A stretch of DNA of 64,000 bases from the NCBI RefSeq assembly GCF_009857835.1, contig NZ_WWCL01000003.1:372001-436000 (forward strand). Direction: 5' to 3'. Source of the stretch: Duganella fentianensis. Lineage in GTDB: Bacteria > Pseudomonadota > Gammaproteobacteria > Burkholderiales > Burkholderiaceae_D. The notes under the pieces are model-generated. The model saw nothing but the letters and a program-made list of their open reading frames with translations. It searched no databases and had not been told where the DNA came from. A program made the position numbers and the translations under genes. Shown piece after piece: positions 7,459-16,206 of this stretch. The stretch's first letter is position 1, and every line of letters begins with the position of its first letter.

Positions 7459-8334
7459 CTATTTAGCGCGTTTGCTCTGCCACAGGCCTTCCGCCACATA
7501 CAGCAGCAAAGCGGCCCAGATGATGAGGAAGCCGATCAGGCGCGGCTGCGGGAACGCTTCGTGGAATACCCATACACCCAGCAGGGCCTGCATGCTGGGC
7601 GACAGATATTGCAGCAGGCCCAGCACGGCCATGGGGATGCGCCGTGCACCGGCAGCGAACAGCAGCAGGGGAATCGCCGTGATGGGGCCCGCTGCGGCCA
7701 GCAGCCAGCGCGTGCTGTCGGCCGGCGTGTTGAGGAAGGTGTTGCTGCCATGGCTGGTCAGCCACAGCACATAGATCAGCGCGGCCGGGAATAGCAGCAT
7801 GGTTTCCAGCGACAGCCCTTCCAGTGCGGCCAGCGCCGCGGTTTTGCGCAGCAGGCCGTAGCCGCCGAAGGTGATGCCTAAAATTAAGGCAATCCACGGC
7901 AGCTGGCCGGCCTGCCAGGTCAGCCAGACCACACCTGCTGCTGCCACAGTGATGGCCAGCCACTGGCCACGGCGCAGCTGTTCTTTGAGTACCAGCTGGC
8001 CCAGCAGCACATTAATCAGGGGATTGATGAAGTAGCCCAGGCTGGCATCGATGATGTGGCCGTTGTTGACGGCCCAGATATAGACAAACCAGTTGGCCGA
8101 CAGCAGGATGGCTGAGGCGACGAAACTGGCCAGCACGCGCGGCTGGCGCAGCACTTTCGGCAGCCAGCCCCATTGCTGGCGTACGGTCAGCACGATGGCG
8201 AGGAAGAGCAGCGACCACAGCATGCGGTGCGCCAGGATTTCCATGGGCGGCACTTCGCTTATCGCGTGGAAATACAGCGGGAACATGCCCCAGCAGAAGA
8301 AGGACAGTGTTGCGAATAAGATACCGGTGTTCAT
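7459..8334 (-). CDS. rarD: RarD, EamA-family (DMT) transporter
   Basis: This 291-residue inner-membrane protein has about ten transmembrane helices forming two EamA repeats. The RarD hallmarks are FCWGMFPLYFHAI at the N-terminus, EILAHRMLWSL and NWFVYIWAVNNGHIIDASLGYFINPL. The family was named for chloramphenicol-related phenotypes but the substrate is unknown. I place the start at 8334 (MNTGILF); the frame stays open to 8421 but that extension is a charged sequence absent from the family. It is divergent from kup. Confidence 0.88.
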   Translation of the reverse strand: MNTGILFATLSFFCWGMFPLYFHAISEVPPMEILAHRMLWSLLFLAIVLTVRQQWGWLPKVLRQPRVLASFVASAILLSANWFVYIWAVNNGHIIDASLGYFINPLINVLLGQLVLKEQLRRGQWLAITVAAAGVVWLTWQAGQLPWIALILGITFGGYGLLRKTAALAALEGLSLETMLLFPAALIYVLWLTSHGSNTFLNTPADSTRWLLAAAGPITAIPLLLFAAGARRIPMAVLGLLQYLSPSMQALLGVWVFHEAFPQPRLIGFLIIWAALLLYVAEGLWQSKRAK

Positions 8335-8482
8335 GACAGACGGGGGGCGCGGATGTGGCGGGTCGGCCATTATCGCTGAAATGCTGCATCGGCGCTGCCG
8401 GCCGGCCCGGAATCTGCGCATGGGCGCGCTAAAAACGCGCTAAAACTCGCTACTCGCAGGCCAGCGGCGTACACTGTCGATA

Positions 8483-8494
8483 TCGAAATTTCGA
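8483..8494. promoter_or_regulatory. 12-bp perfect palindrome in the rarD-kup gap
   Basis: TCGAAATTTCGA, a perfect palindrome, lies about 85 bases before the kup start in a 244-base divergent gap. It is a candidate protein-binding site; its regulator is unknown. Confidence 0.35.
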
Positions 8495-8578
8495 ACCATT
8501 CGTCATGCGAAAATCTCCTTGCCTTTTGCAAATAGTTGGCCTATTGTGCAATGCACCAAAACAACAACAGGTGCAATC

Positions 8579-10459
8579 TTGACCGAGCATCACAAGAAAA
8601 GTAGTCTCGCCGCGCTCACGCTGGCGGCCGTGGGCATCGTCTACGGCGACATCGGTACCAGCCCGCTGTACACCCTGAAGACCATTTTCGATCCCGAACA
8701 TGGACTGGCGCTTAACGAAGCCAATCTGCTGGGCATCATCTCCCTGATTTTCTGGGGTCTGACTTTCATCGTTTCCCTCAAATATGTCACGCTGGTGCTG
8801 CGCGCTGATAACCGCGGCGAAGGCGGGATCATGGCGCTGATGGCGCTGGTGCTCAACTCCGTCAGCAAGGCGGCGCCGCGCTGGAATTACCCGCTGATGC
8901 TGCTGGGCGTATTCGGCGCCACCATGTTCTATGGCGATAGCGTGATTACTCCCGCGATTTCCGTGCTCAGTGCGATCGAAGGTCTGGAAGTGGCCGCGCC
9001 GGGGCTGGAGCAGTACATTGTGCCGCTGACCATCGTGGTGCTGGTATCGCTGTACGCGCTGCAGCATCAGGGTACGGCCGGTATCGGCCGCTGGTTCGGC
9101 CCCATCATGGTGGTCTGGTTTGCCGCGCTGGCGGTGATGGGCGTGGTGAATATCATTGCGGCCCCGCAGATTCTGGCTGCGCTGAATCCCTTCCATGCAC
9201 TGCGCTTCATGTTTGAAAACCGCATGATCGCCTTCGTGGCGCTGGGCGCCGTAGTACTGGCGTTTACGGGGGCGGAAGCGCTATATGCCGACATGGGCCA
9301 CTTCGGCAAGTCGCCGATCCGCGCGGCATGGTTTCTGATCGTGTTCCCGGCGCTGGCACTCAATTATCTGGGGCAGGGCGCTTTGCTGATCCTGAATCCG
9401 GCTGCGGTGGATAATCCCTTCTTCCAGCAGCTGGGCGCATGGAGCGTGTATCCGCTGGTGATACTGTCCACTGCGGCTACCGTGATCGCTTCGCAGGCGA
9501 CGATTTCCGGCACCTTCTCCATGACCAAGCAGGCCATTGCGCTGGGTCTGCTGCCGCGCATGCGCATCATGCACACTTCGGCTAGTGAAATCGGCCAGAT
9601 CTATATCCCAGCCGTGAACTGGCTGCAGCTGAGCGTGGTGCTGCTGGCCGTGGTGGGCTTCGGTTCGTCCGACAAGCTGGCCGGAGCCTATGGTATTGCC
9701 GTGACGGCCACCATGCTGGCCACCACTGTGCTGACTTTCTTCGTCACTCGTTATCGCTGGAATCTGCCGCTGACCCTGTGTCTGGCTGCCACCGGCTTCT
9801 TCCTGACCATGGACGTGCTGCTGTTCTCGGCCAGTACCCTGAAGCTGTTCCACGGTGGCTGGTTCCCGCTGCTGCTGGGCGCCGTGCTGTTCACCACCAT
9901 GCTGACGTGGAAACGGGGTCGCGCGCTGGTGTTCCAGAATCTGCAGAAACACGCGATTCCGCTGGAAGATTTCCTGTCCTCGCTGTTCGTGGCACCGCCT
10001 ACCCGCGTGTACGGCACCGCCATCTTCCTGCGCGGCGAGAGCGATGGTGTACCGCATGCGCTGCTGCATAATCTGTCGCACAACAAGGTACTGCACGAAC
10101 GCGTGGTGTTCTTCACCGTACACGTGGTGGAAGAACCCTGGGTGCCGGCCGATGATCAGGTGAAGATCACGGAACTGGGCCACCAGTGCTACCAGCTGAA
10201 TGTGCACTACGGCTTCAAGGACGAACCTGATATTCCGAAGGCGCTGGCCCAGTGCGAACGTCTGGGCATGACCTTCGACATGATGGAGACCTCCTTCTTC
10301 ATCGCCCGCCAGACGGTGATTTCCACTCCGGGTTCGGGCATGGCCACGTGGCGCGAACACCTGTTCGTGGCGATGTCGCGCAATGCCCGTGGCGCGGCCG
10401 ACTACTACCAGATTCCGACCAACCGGGTGATCGAACTGGGCACGCAGGTGGAAATTTAA
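8579..10459 (+). CDS. kup: low-affinity K+ uptake transporter Kup
   Basis: This 626-residue inner-membrane K+:H+ symporter has twelve hydrophobic helices in the first 430 residues and a soluble C-terminal domain of about 200 residues. Signature stretches are GIVYGDIGTSPLYTLK at the N-terminus, YGDSVITPAISVLSAIEG and GAEALYADMGHFG. The TTG at 8579 (MTEHHKKSS) gives a length close to E. coli Kup (622 aa); the frame opens earlier, at a TTG at 8519, but that extension is not family-like. A weak AGG lies 7 bases before the chosen TTG, suggesting low translation. A rare start codon is the main uncertainty. Confidence 0.92.
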   Translation: MTEHHKKSSLAALTLAAVGIVYGDIGTSPLYTLKTIFDPEHGLALNEANLLGIISLIFWGLTFIVSLKYVTLVLRADNRGEGGIMALMALVLNSVSKAAPRWNYPLMLLGVFGATMFYGDSVITPAISVLSAIEGLEVAAPGLEQYIVPLTIVVLVSLYALQHQGTAGIGRWFGPIMVVWFAALAVMGVVNIIAAPQILAALNPFHALRFMFENRMIAFVALGAVVLAFTGAEALYADMGHFGKSPIRAAWFLIVFPALALNYLGQGALLILNPAAVDNPFFQQLGAWSVYPLVILSTAATVIASQATISGTFSMTKQAIALGLLPRMRIMHTSASEIGQIYIPAVNWLQLSVVLLAVVGFGSSDKLAGAYGIAVTATMLATTVLTFFVTRYRWNLPLTLCLAATGFFLTMDVLLFSASTLKLFHGGWFPLLLGAVLFTTMLTWKRGRALVFQNLQKHAIPLEDFLSSLFVAPPTRVYGTAIFLRGESDGVPHALLHNLSHNKVLHERVVFFTVHVVEEPWVPADDQVKITELGHQCYQLNVHYGFKDEPDIPKALAQCERLGMTFDMMETSFFIARQTVISTPGSGMATWREHLFVAMSRNARGAADYYQIPTNRVIELGTQVEI

Positions 10460-10598
10460 GCCCGCTGGCGTGTTAAAAAGATGTAACTGAATGTAGTGGC
10501 CGGGGCGCAAGCCGCGCCGTCTGCTACACTTCTGCTCCGTAATGCCGCTGCGCCGTCAGCGGCGCACGGCTAATAACGAATACTCCTCGAAGGTGATC

Positions 10599-11450
10599 AT
10601 GAAATCGACGTTTCAAATTGTGGCGGCAGCGGTATGCGCAGCAGCCCTGACCGCGTGTGGCGGTGCCGGTACGGACAAGACTCCGGTGGCAGCAGTTATT
10701 GTGCAGCCTGCCTACAAAGTAACGGAAACGCTGGTAGGCACGGGTACCGTGGCAGCCGCTGGCGATCTGGTCACCATCAATCTGGTGGGCTATCTGTATG
10801 ACGCCACCAAAGCCGATTTCAAAGGCGCCAAAGTGGAAAGTTCGGTTGATACGGGCAAGCCGGCCGCACCGTTCACGCTGGGCGTGGGCACTGTGGTGAC
10901 GGGCTGGGACCAGACCATCATCGGCATGAAGATAGGCGGCAAGCGCACGGCCATCCTGCCAGCCAATATGGCTTATGGCGTCAACTCGCGCACGGAAGTG
11001 AAAGCCAATGGCATCACCTATCCGGCCATTCCGGCCAACAGCCCGCTGGTGTATGACTTTGAACTGGTGGATGTGACCAAGGGCATTATCCCGGTCGTCG
11101 TGCCGCCCCCAACCACGCTCACCAGCGTGGATGTGGTGACAGGCACTGGCACGGCCGCCGCTTCAGGCAAAACCCTGAGCGTCTACTACACCCTGTACCT
11201 GTATGACGGCACCAAGCCTAATCTGCGTGGCAACAAGATTGAATCGAATGTGGGCGGTGCCACCTTCGACTTCGTGCTGGGCAACGGTAAAGTGATCCAG
11301 GGCTGGGAGCAGGGTCTGGTCGGCATGCTGGCAGGTGGTAGCCGTACCCTGACGATTCCGCCTAGCCTCGCTTATGGTTCCACCCAGCAGGGCAATATTC
11401 CGCCTAACTCCACGCTGATCTTCGATATCCAGCTGGTGTCGGTGAAGTAA
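10599..11450 (+). CDS. lipoprotein with two FKBP-type peptidyl-prolyl isomerase domains
   Basis: This 283-residue protein has a lipoprotein signal peptide with lipobox LTAC (Cys near residue 21), so it should be anchored in a membrane facing the periplasm or surface. Two FKBP folds follow in tandem: one at about residues 45-150 (VTGWDQTIIGMKIGGKRTAILP, ending VYDFELVDV) and one at about 165-283 (VIQGWEQGLVGMLAGGSRTLTIPPSLAYG, ending IFDIQLVSV). A Pro-rich linker (VVVPPPTT) joins them. FKBP domains catalyse prolyl cis-trans isomerisation and act as chaperones. The first domain has a longer loop before its last strand (NSRTEVKANGITYP). ATG 10599 is preceded by an AAGG site. Confidence 0.88.
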   Translation: MKSTFQIVAAAVCAAALTACGGAGTDKTPVAAVIVQPAYKVTETLVGTGTVAAAGDLVTINLVGYLYDATKADFKGAKVESSVDTGKPAAPFTLGVGTVVTGWDQTIIGMKIGGKRTAILPANMAYGVNSRTEVKANGITYPAIPANSPLVYDFELVDVTKGIIPVVVPPPTTLTSVDVVTGTGTAAASGKTLSVYYTLYLYDGTKPNLRGNKIESNVGGATFDFVLGNGKVIQGWEQGLVGMLAGGSRTLTIPPSLAYGSTQQGNIPPNSTLIFDIQLVSVK

Positions 11451-11467
11451 GCCGTCGCGCGGACGAT

Positions 11468-11497
11468 AAAAAAGGCAGCCTAGGCTGCCTTTTTTTT
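11468..11497. terminator. bidirectional intrinsic terminator
   Basis: AAAAAAGGCAGCC and GGCTGCCTTTTTT form a perfect stem flanked by A and T tracts between two convergent genes. It overlaps the stop codon of elaA. Confidence 0.92.
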
Positions 11498-11948
11498 AGC
11501 GCACCATGTCGATGTGCAGGATGCCGTCTTCGTCATACGGCTCGGTGACTTTGCGGAAGCCGTAGCCGCCATAGAATTTTTCCAGATGGGCCTGGGCACC
11601 GATGCGGAAGCCATGGCCGGGGTGCAGTGCTTCGGCCAGCGGAATCGCTTTGGCCAGCAAGGTGTGGCCTATGCCGCTGCCACGGCCGGCCTGGGTAGTC
11701 AGCACGCGACCCAGCGACATTTCTGCGTATTTCACGCCGGGCGGAACGCAGCGCAGATAGGCTACCAGCGTACGTACGCCGGCGATCTCGCGCCAGGCCA
11801 TCAAATGGTGGCAGAGCGGATCGCAGCCATCGATGTCGGGATAGAGGCAGGTCTGTTCGAGGATGAACACCTGCTGGCGCTGCAGCAGCACCTGATACCA
11901 GTCGAGGCGGGGAATATCGTCAAACGCCAGCCATTGCCATTCAATCAT
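11496..11948 (-). CDS. elaA: ElaA-family GNAT N-acetyltransferase
   Basis: This 150-residue protein resembles E. coli ElaA: MIEWQWLAFDDI, the LLQRQQVFILEQTCLYPDIDG core and the acetyl-CoA-binding loop GRGSGIGHTLLAKAI (the Q/RxxGxG/A motif). The acceptor substrate is unknown. It is a single gene, convergent with the FKBP lipoprotein gene. Length and order of motifs fit the family. Confidence 0.85.
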   Translation of the reverse strand: MIEWQWLAFDDIPRLDWYQVLLQRQQVFILEQTCLYPDIDGCDPLCHHLMAWREIAGVRTLVAYLRCVPPGVKYAEMSLGRVLTTQAGRGSGIGHTLLAKAIPLAEALHPGHGFRIGAQAHLEKFYGGYGFRKVTEPYDEDGILHIDMVR

Positions 11949-12045
11949 CGCAGCTTCCTGTAGAGGGGAAAGCCTGATTGTAGGGCAAAGGCTGGCGTGA
12001 TTGAAGCGGCAGCAGCAGGGCGCTGCTGCGCTGTCACCATCCTGC

Positions 12046-12471
12046 TTAAACGATGGTCAGGGTCACGTCGATGTTGCCGCGGGTCGCGTTCGAGTAAGGG
12101 CAGACGATGTGGGCAGCGGCTACCAGTTTCTCGGCCACGTCGCGTTCTACACCCGGCAGCGAGATCTTCAGTTCCACTTCGATGCCGAAGCCCGTTTCGA
12201 TGGCGCCGATGCCGACGGTGGCGTCGATAGCCACATCAGCCGGTACGGCGATCTTGTCGCGGCCGCCGACGAATTTCAGTGCGCCGATGAAGCAGGCCGA
12301 GTAGCCGGCTGCGAACAGCTGTTCCGGGTTGGTGCCCACGGCACCGGCACCGCCCAGTTCTTTCGGGGTGGTCAGTTTCACATCCAGTACGCCGTCCGAG
12401 GAGATAGCGCGGCCTTCGCGGCCACCGGTGGATTTGGCATTGGCGCGGTACAGAACTTGTTTGATCGACAT
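12046..12471 (-). CDS. ohr: organic hydroperoxide resistance peroxiredoxin Ohr
   Basis: This 141-residue thiol peroxidase of the Ohr/OsmC family reduces fatty-acid and other organic hydroperoxides. The two redox cysteines are present in [10 protein letters not shown] (about Cys 60) and [14 protein letters not shown] (about Cys 124). [11 protein letters not shown] is the family signature. The ATG at 12471 gives the standard N-terminus ([10 protein letters not shown]); a longer open frame to 12582 is not used. Two palindromic boxes upstream suggest control by an OhrR-type MarR repressor, but no ohrR gene is adjacent; the divergent or neighbouring position that often holds it is occupied by a toxin-antitoxin pair. 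Confidence 0.93.
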   Translation of the reverse strand: MSIKQVLYRANAKSTGGREGRAISSDGVLDVKLTTPKELGGAGAVGTNPEQLFAAGYSACFIGALKFVGGRDKIAVPADVAIDATVGIGAIETGFGIEVELKISLPGVERDVAEKLVAAAHIVCPYSNATRGNIDVTLTIV

Positions 12472-12496
12472 GATGGCTTCCTTTTCAGATGAAAGT

Positions 12497-12512
12497 AAAT
12501 TGCTTGCGATTG
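12497..12512. promoter_or_regulatory. operator-like palindrome proximal to ohr
   Basis: AAATTGCTTGCGATTG is a palindrome of form AAT-N-GC-WW-GC-N-ATT. It ends 26 bases upstream of the ohr start, where it would cover the promoter. It resembles OhrR-type operators and is shared with 12587-12602. Confidence 0.55.
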
Positions 12513-12586
12513 TATAGTGCGCTACTTGATTTTCAGTTCCGGACGTTTTCTCGCGTCCATGGACACAATATACATCGCGCAAAACT

Positions 12587-12602
12587 AAATAGCAAGCGAT
12601 TT
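12587..12602. promoter_or_regulatory. second operator-like palindrome upstream of ohr
   Basis: AAATAGCAAGCGATTT has the same palindromic layout as the proximal box and lies 75 bases further upstream, close to the end of the toxin gene. Two copies 90 bases apart (centre to centre) could support cooperative binding. Confidence 0.5.
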
Positions 12603-12620
12603 AATTAACTTTTTTGCAGA

Positions 12621-13007
12621 TCAGATTTTTTGTATCGGGCCGGGGTAGCGGGCCAGCGTAGCGTCCGAAGTGATCAGAGTGAGCTGTTCGACAGTCGCCT
12701 GTGCGATCAGGATACGATCAAAAGGATCTTTGTGTATCGGAGGCAGGTGCTCTACTGCGATAGCGTGTGCTCCCGTAATCGCAAGTTCCTGATAATCATG
12801 ATCCAGTAGTCCCTGTCTTAGCCGCTCTGGTTCAAGCTGAAAGTCGGGGCGTTCCAGACTGCGTTTGATGGCAATTTCCCATAGGCTGGCAGCGCTGTAA
12901 AACAGGCGATTGGCCTGATTAGTGATGAGTCTGCGGCTGGATTTGCTGAGCCGGTCGGGATTGCCGGCTATCCATAACAATAGGTGCGTATCCAGCAGCA
13001 ACCTCAT
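12621..13007 (-). CDS. PIN-domain ribonuclease toxin (VapC-like)
   Basis: This 128-residue PIN-domain protein is the probable toxin of a type II toxin-antitoxin pair, expected to cleave RNA. The acidic metal-binding residues are visible: Asp6 in LLLDTHLLLW, Glu in ASLWEIAIK, and Asp in DPFDRILIAQA and ITSDATLARY. Its ATG overlaps the antitoxin stop by 4 bases, giving translational coupling. This subtype (DTHLLLW..., WEIAIK) is usually paired with a Phd/YefM antitoxin, as here. All catalytic acids seem intact. Confidence 0.88.
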   Translation of the reverse strand: MRLLLDTHLLLWIAGNPDRLSKSSRRLITNQANRLFYSAASLWEIAIKRSLERPDFQLEPERLRQGLLDHDYQELAITGAHAIAVEHLPPIHKDPFDRILIAQATVEQLTLITSDATLARYPGPIQKI

Positions 13008-13255
13008 TTTTGCAGACCGAATAGGGTAGAGATGAGGGTGCCACCCATGTCATCAAAGTCATCGGGGACTGCGATCTGGCCTTGAAGAAATCCCAGCCGG
13101 CGCTTCCCTGTGTAGGCAGGTTCTATCAGATTGATGATCTTGGCCAGCGGTCTGCCCGCTTTGGTAATGATGACGGACTCGCCTTGGACAGCCAGTTCAA
13201 CCAGCTCTGTGAGATGGACTTCTGCGTCATGAAGTTCGACGGTGAGCATGGACAT
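13004..13255 (-). CDS. Phd/YefM-family antitoxin
   Basis: This 83-residue protein has the Phd/YefM N-terminal DNA-binding fold (MLTVELHDAEVHLTELVELAVQGESVIITKAGRPLAKI). A C-terminal tail (FDDMGGTLISTLFG) should wrap the toxin. It would repress the operon with the toxin. An ATG at 13255 and one at 13249 are both possible. The pair sits between ohr and the amidohydrolase gene on the same strand and looks chromosomally settled, with no mobile element nearby. Confidence 0.87.
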   Translation of the reverse strand: MSMLTVELHDAEVHLTELVELAVQGESVIITKAGRPLAKIINLIEPAYTGKRRLGFLQGQIAVPDDFDDMGGTLISTLFGLQK

Positions 13256-13359
13256 TCCCCGTTCGTCGCGATCAATTCAGTCTAGCAGTTTAGCCCCAGA
13301 TTGCCGGGGCCAGTCCGCGCCTGCCATCTAGTTGATTGATGGAGCGCAAATAAGGCAAG

Positions 13360-14403
13360 CTATAGCGCCGTCTCGTAGCCTTCCAGCACATTGACCACAT
13401 TGGTGCCCAGTTCCTTGACGGCGTAGCCGCCTTCGAAAATGAAGGCAGTGGGCAGGTTCAGATAGGCCAGGCGCTCGCCTATGCGCAGGTAATCGGCACT
13501 CTGCAACGCGAAGCGCGACAGCGGATCGCCGGCAAAAGTATCGACACCCAGCGACACCACCAGCGCATCGGGCGCGAAGCTACCCAGACGGATGCAGGCG
13601 GTTTCCAGCGCGCTGAACCAGCTGGCTGCGCTGCTGCCGGCCGGCAGCGGCAGATTCAGATTGCATCCCTGGCCCGCCCCTACACCTTTTTCATCGGCAT
13701 GGCCCAGATAGAAGGGGTATTCGTAGCGCGGATCAGCGTGGATGGAGATGAACAGCACATCGTTGCGGTGGTAGAAGATGCTCTGAGTGCCATTGCCGTG
13801 ATGGTAGTCCAGATCGAGGATGGCGACGCGGCGCGCGCCATCGTCGAGCATGTGCTGGGCTGCCAGCGCGGCATTGTTGAGGAAGCAGTAGCCGCCGTAG
13901 AAATCGGCACCGGCGTGGTGGCCGGGCGGGCGGCTCAGTACGAAGGCACTGCGTTCGCCCAGGCGCAGCGCATGGGCCGCATTGACGGCGCAATCGGCGC
14001 CTGTCTTGGCCGCCGTCCAGGTGCCGGCCGTCAGCGGCGTGCCGCTATCCATGGAATACAGGCCCAGCTTGGCGCAGAAATTATCGGGTTCGATATCGCT
14101 GCGCAGCGAGCGTACGGGCCACACGGCCGGGAAGGCATCCTTGTCGGCATTGGCCGGATCGAGCGCCAGCCAGTCGGCCCAGGCGTGGCGCAGGAAGTGC
14201 AGATAGCGCGGCGTGTGGACGCGCTCGAGCGACATCAGCGGCACCCCCTGTGGTGTGACGATGCGCCCCAGCCCGCGCCGCCCCAGCTCGGCCAGCACGC
14301 TGTCGACCCGCTCCGGTTTCTCGAAGCAGGGTTTCAGCTCGCCACGGAAGAATTCGTGGCGGCCGCGGTGCTGGGCGTGCAGTTCGTTGTAGAAGGTGAG
14401 CAA
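13360..14403 (-). CDS. acetylpolyamine amidohydrolase, class II histone-deacetylase family
   Basis: This 347-residue Zn-dependent deacetylase carries the catalytic His pair RPPGHHAGADFYGGYCFLNN, the Zn ligands in ILDLDYHHGNGTQ and SLGVDTFAGDP, and EGGY near the end. The N-terminal layout (HPG-like FEKPERV, WPVRSLRSDIEPDNF, LGLYSMDSGTPLTAGTW) matches acetylpolyamine amidohydrolases (AphA) better than acetoin-utilisation AcuC proteins. It would deacetylate acetylputrescine or acetylspermidine in the cytoplasm. The start is a TTG at 14403 with GAGG nearby, the only start that gives the family N-terminus. It lies 40 bp downstream of gshA on the same strand. Confidence 0.85.
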   Translation of the reverse strand: MLTFYNELHAQHRGRHEFFRGELKPCFEKPERVDSVLAELGRRGLGRIVTPQGVPLMSLERVHTPRYLHFLRHAWADWLALDPANADKDAFPAVWPVRSLRSDIEPDNFCAKLGLYSMDSGTPLTAGTWTAAKTGADCAVNAAHALRLGERSAFVLSRPPGHHAGADFYGGYCFLNNAALAAQHMLDDGARRVAILDLDYHHGNGTQSIFYHRNDVLFISIHADPRYEYPFYLGHADEKGVGAGQGCNLNLPLPAGSSAASWFSALETACIRLGSFAPDALVVSLGVDTFAGDPLSRFALQSADYLRIGERLAYLNLPTAFIFEGGYAVKELGTNVVNVLEGYETAL

Positions 14404-14443
14404 AGAGGCCTCGCGCAGTCGATGCGGTGATCAAGCCCCTAGT

Positions 14444-16042
14444 TTAGTCGCATTCGCCGCTGGAGTGGCAGAGATTGCTGGCACGGTAGGCCGCCACATA
14501 GTCGTCGAAGGCGATGCGCGGCGCTGCTTCCATGGCGGCCTGTTCGTCCAGCGAGGCCGTGGCCAGCTGGTCGAAGTAAGCGTACTCGTCTGCGTTCGGT
14601 GCATGGCTGCGGAAATACTCGGCATGGCGCTGGCTCTGCGCCAGCCCGAAAGCGGCAAACGAATTGCCATGCTCGCGCAGCGCGGCCAGTACTTTGGCCG
14701 AAGGCGTGAGGGCAGGATCGGCCAGCTTGGCAGCCTGCTCGGCCAGCGCTGCGCTGTGCACGCTGTCGCCATGGCGGGCGTCGAGCAGGGCCGCTACGGG
14801 CGCCATCTGCGCCAGCAATTGCTGGCCCCATTCCTGCAGCGTGACTTCGGCATCGCCGCGGTCCAGCAGCAGGCCGGGACGGCGGCCTTCCTTGACGGTG
14901 CGGGCAAAGTTGGCCGTGTGGCGCAGGCCTTCTTCCGGCGTGATGGCGGCGCTGTGCTCGAGCGCGCAGAACAGCAGGAAGGTATCGAGGAAGCGGCCCG
15001 CCGTCAGGCTGATGCCTATCGGTTCAAAAGGATCGACATCCATGCAGCGCACTTCGATGTACTGCACGCCGCGCGAGCACAGTGCCTGGATGGGCCGCTC
15101 GCCCGTCTGGATCACGCGTTTCGGCCGGATGGTGGCGTAGTACTCGTTTTCGATCTGTAGCACATTGGTGCTCAGCTGTATCCACTCGCCATCGCGTTTG
15201 GTGCCCAGCGCTGCATACGGTGCATAGGGCTGGTTGACGGCCTTGGTCAGGGCTGCCACATAGCTGTCCAGACAGTTTTCGTGCGGGCTGAGGCCGGACT
15301 GGGCATCGTTCTGATAACCGAGATCGCTCATGCGCAAACTGGTGGCATAGGGCAGGTAGAGCGTGTCGTCCGACAGGGTTTCCAGCTGGTGCGGGCGGCC
15401 GCGCAGGAAGCCCGTCTGCAGTGCCGGCGAAGCACCGAACAGATACATCAGCAGCCAGCTATAGCGGCGGAAATTGCGGATGGTGGCCAGATAGGCGTCC
15501 GACTGGTAAGCCTTGGTGGTGAGCGGACGGGCCGCCGGTTCGCTGGCGGCCAGCAGACGCCACAGGCCTTCGTCCAGGGAGTAGTTGTAATGGATGCCGG
15601 CGATGCACTGCATGGCTTTGCCGTAGCGCAGCGCCAGGCCGCGCCGGTACACATGCTTGAGCATGCCCATATTCGAAGTGCCATACCAGGCGATGGCGAT
15701 GTCCTGCTCGGCCGGCAGCGTGGCCGGCATGGACTGGCTCCACAGCAGTTCCTGGCCCAGCTTGCTGTAGGCATAGCGGTGTATGCCATCGAGCTTGGCG
15801 AGCGTGCTAGCGATGTCGGCTTCGGCCGGCGTGATGAATTCCAGCAGGGTCTCGGCGTAATCGGTGGTGATCTGCGGATGCGTCAGGGCCGAGCCCAGTG
15901 CCAGCGGATGGGGCGTGCTGGCCAGATGGCCGTGGTCGTCCACGCGCAGGGTTTCGCGTTCGATGCCGCGCAGGCCACCCAGCAGCGCGTGGTGCTCAGG
16001 CTGGGCCAGCAGGGCCAGACGGCGAGTCAAGGTTGGAGACAC
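14444..16042 (-). CDS. gshA: glutamate-cysteine ligase GshA
   Basis: This 532-residue enzyme makes gamma-glutamylcysteine, the first step of glutathione synthesis. Motifs of the gammaproteobacterial-type ligase are present: [11 protein letters not shown] (residues 24-34, ATP/glutamate site), [47 protein letters not shown] and [16 protein letters not shown]. It starts with GTG at 16042, with AAAGGA upstream. Downstream on the same strand is the amidohydrolase gene, so a two-gene transcript is possible. gshB is not in the window. Confidence 0.94.
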   Translation of the reverse strand: MSPTLTRRLALLAQPEHHALLGGLRGIERETLRVDDHGHLASTPHPLALGSALTHPQITTDYAETLLEFITPAEADIASTLAKLDGIHRYAYSKLGQELLWSQSMPATLPAEQDIAIAWYGTSNMGMLKHVYRRGLALRYGKAMQCIAGIHYNYSLDEGLWRLLAASEPAARPLTTKAYQSDAYLATIRNFRRYSWLLMYLFGASPALQTGFLRGRPHQLETLSDDTLYLPYATSLRMSDLGYQNDAQSGLSPHENCLDSYVAALTKAVNQPYAPYAALGTKRDGEWIQLSTNVLQIENEYYATIRPKRVIQTGERPIQALCSRGVQYIEVRCMDVDPFEPIGISLTAGRFLDTFLLFCALEHSAAITPEEGLRHTANFARTVKEGRRPGLLLDRGDAEVTLQEWGQQLLAQMAPVAALLDARHGDSVHSAALAEQAAKLADPALTPSAKVLAALREHGNSFAAFGLAQSQRHAEYFRSHAPNADEYAYFDQLATASLDEQAAMEAAPRIAFDDYVAAYRASNLCHSSGECD

Positions 16043-16206
16043 TCGGTTTTCCTTTCGTTTGTGCAGCAGGGTGACGGCTGCATCGCAAATCAGCGATGCG
16101 CAGCGAGATTAACCGAAAACGCGAAATCGTGTTGGCAAGCGCCCCATTTCAGGGCAGTGCGCGGGTCGTGCGCAATCCGCTGGCTAGTGTATCAAATGCG
16201 CGCGGC

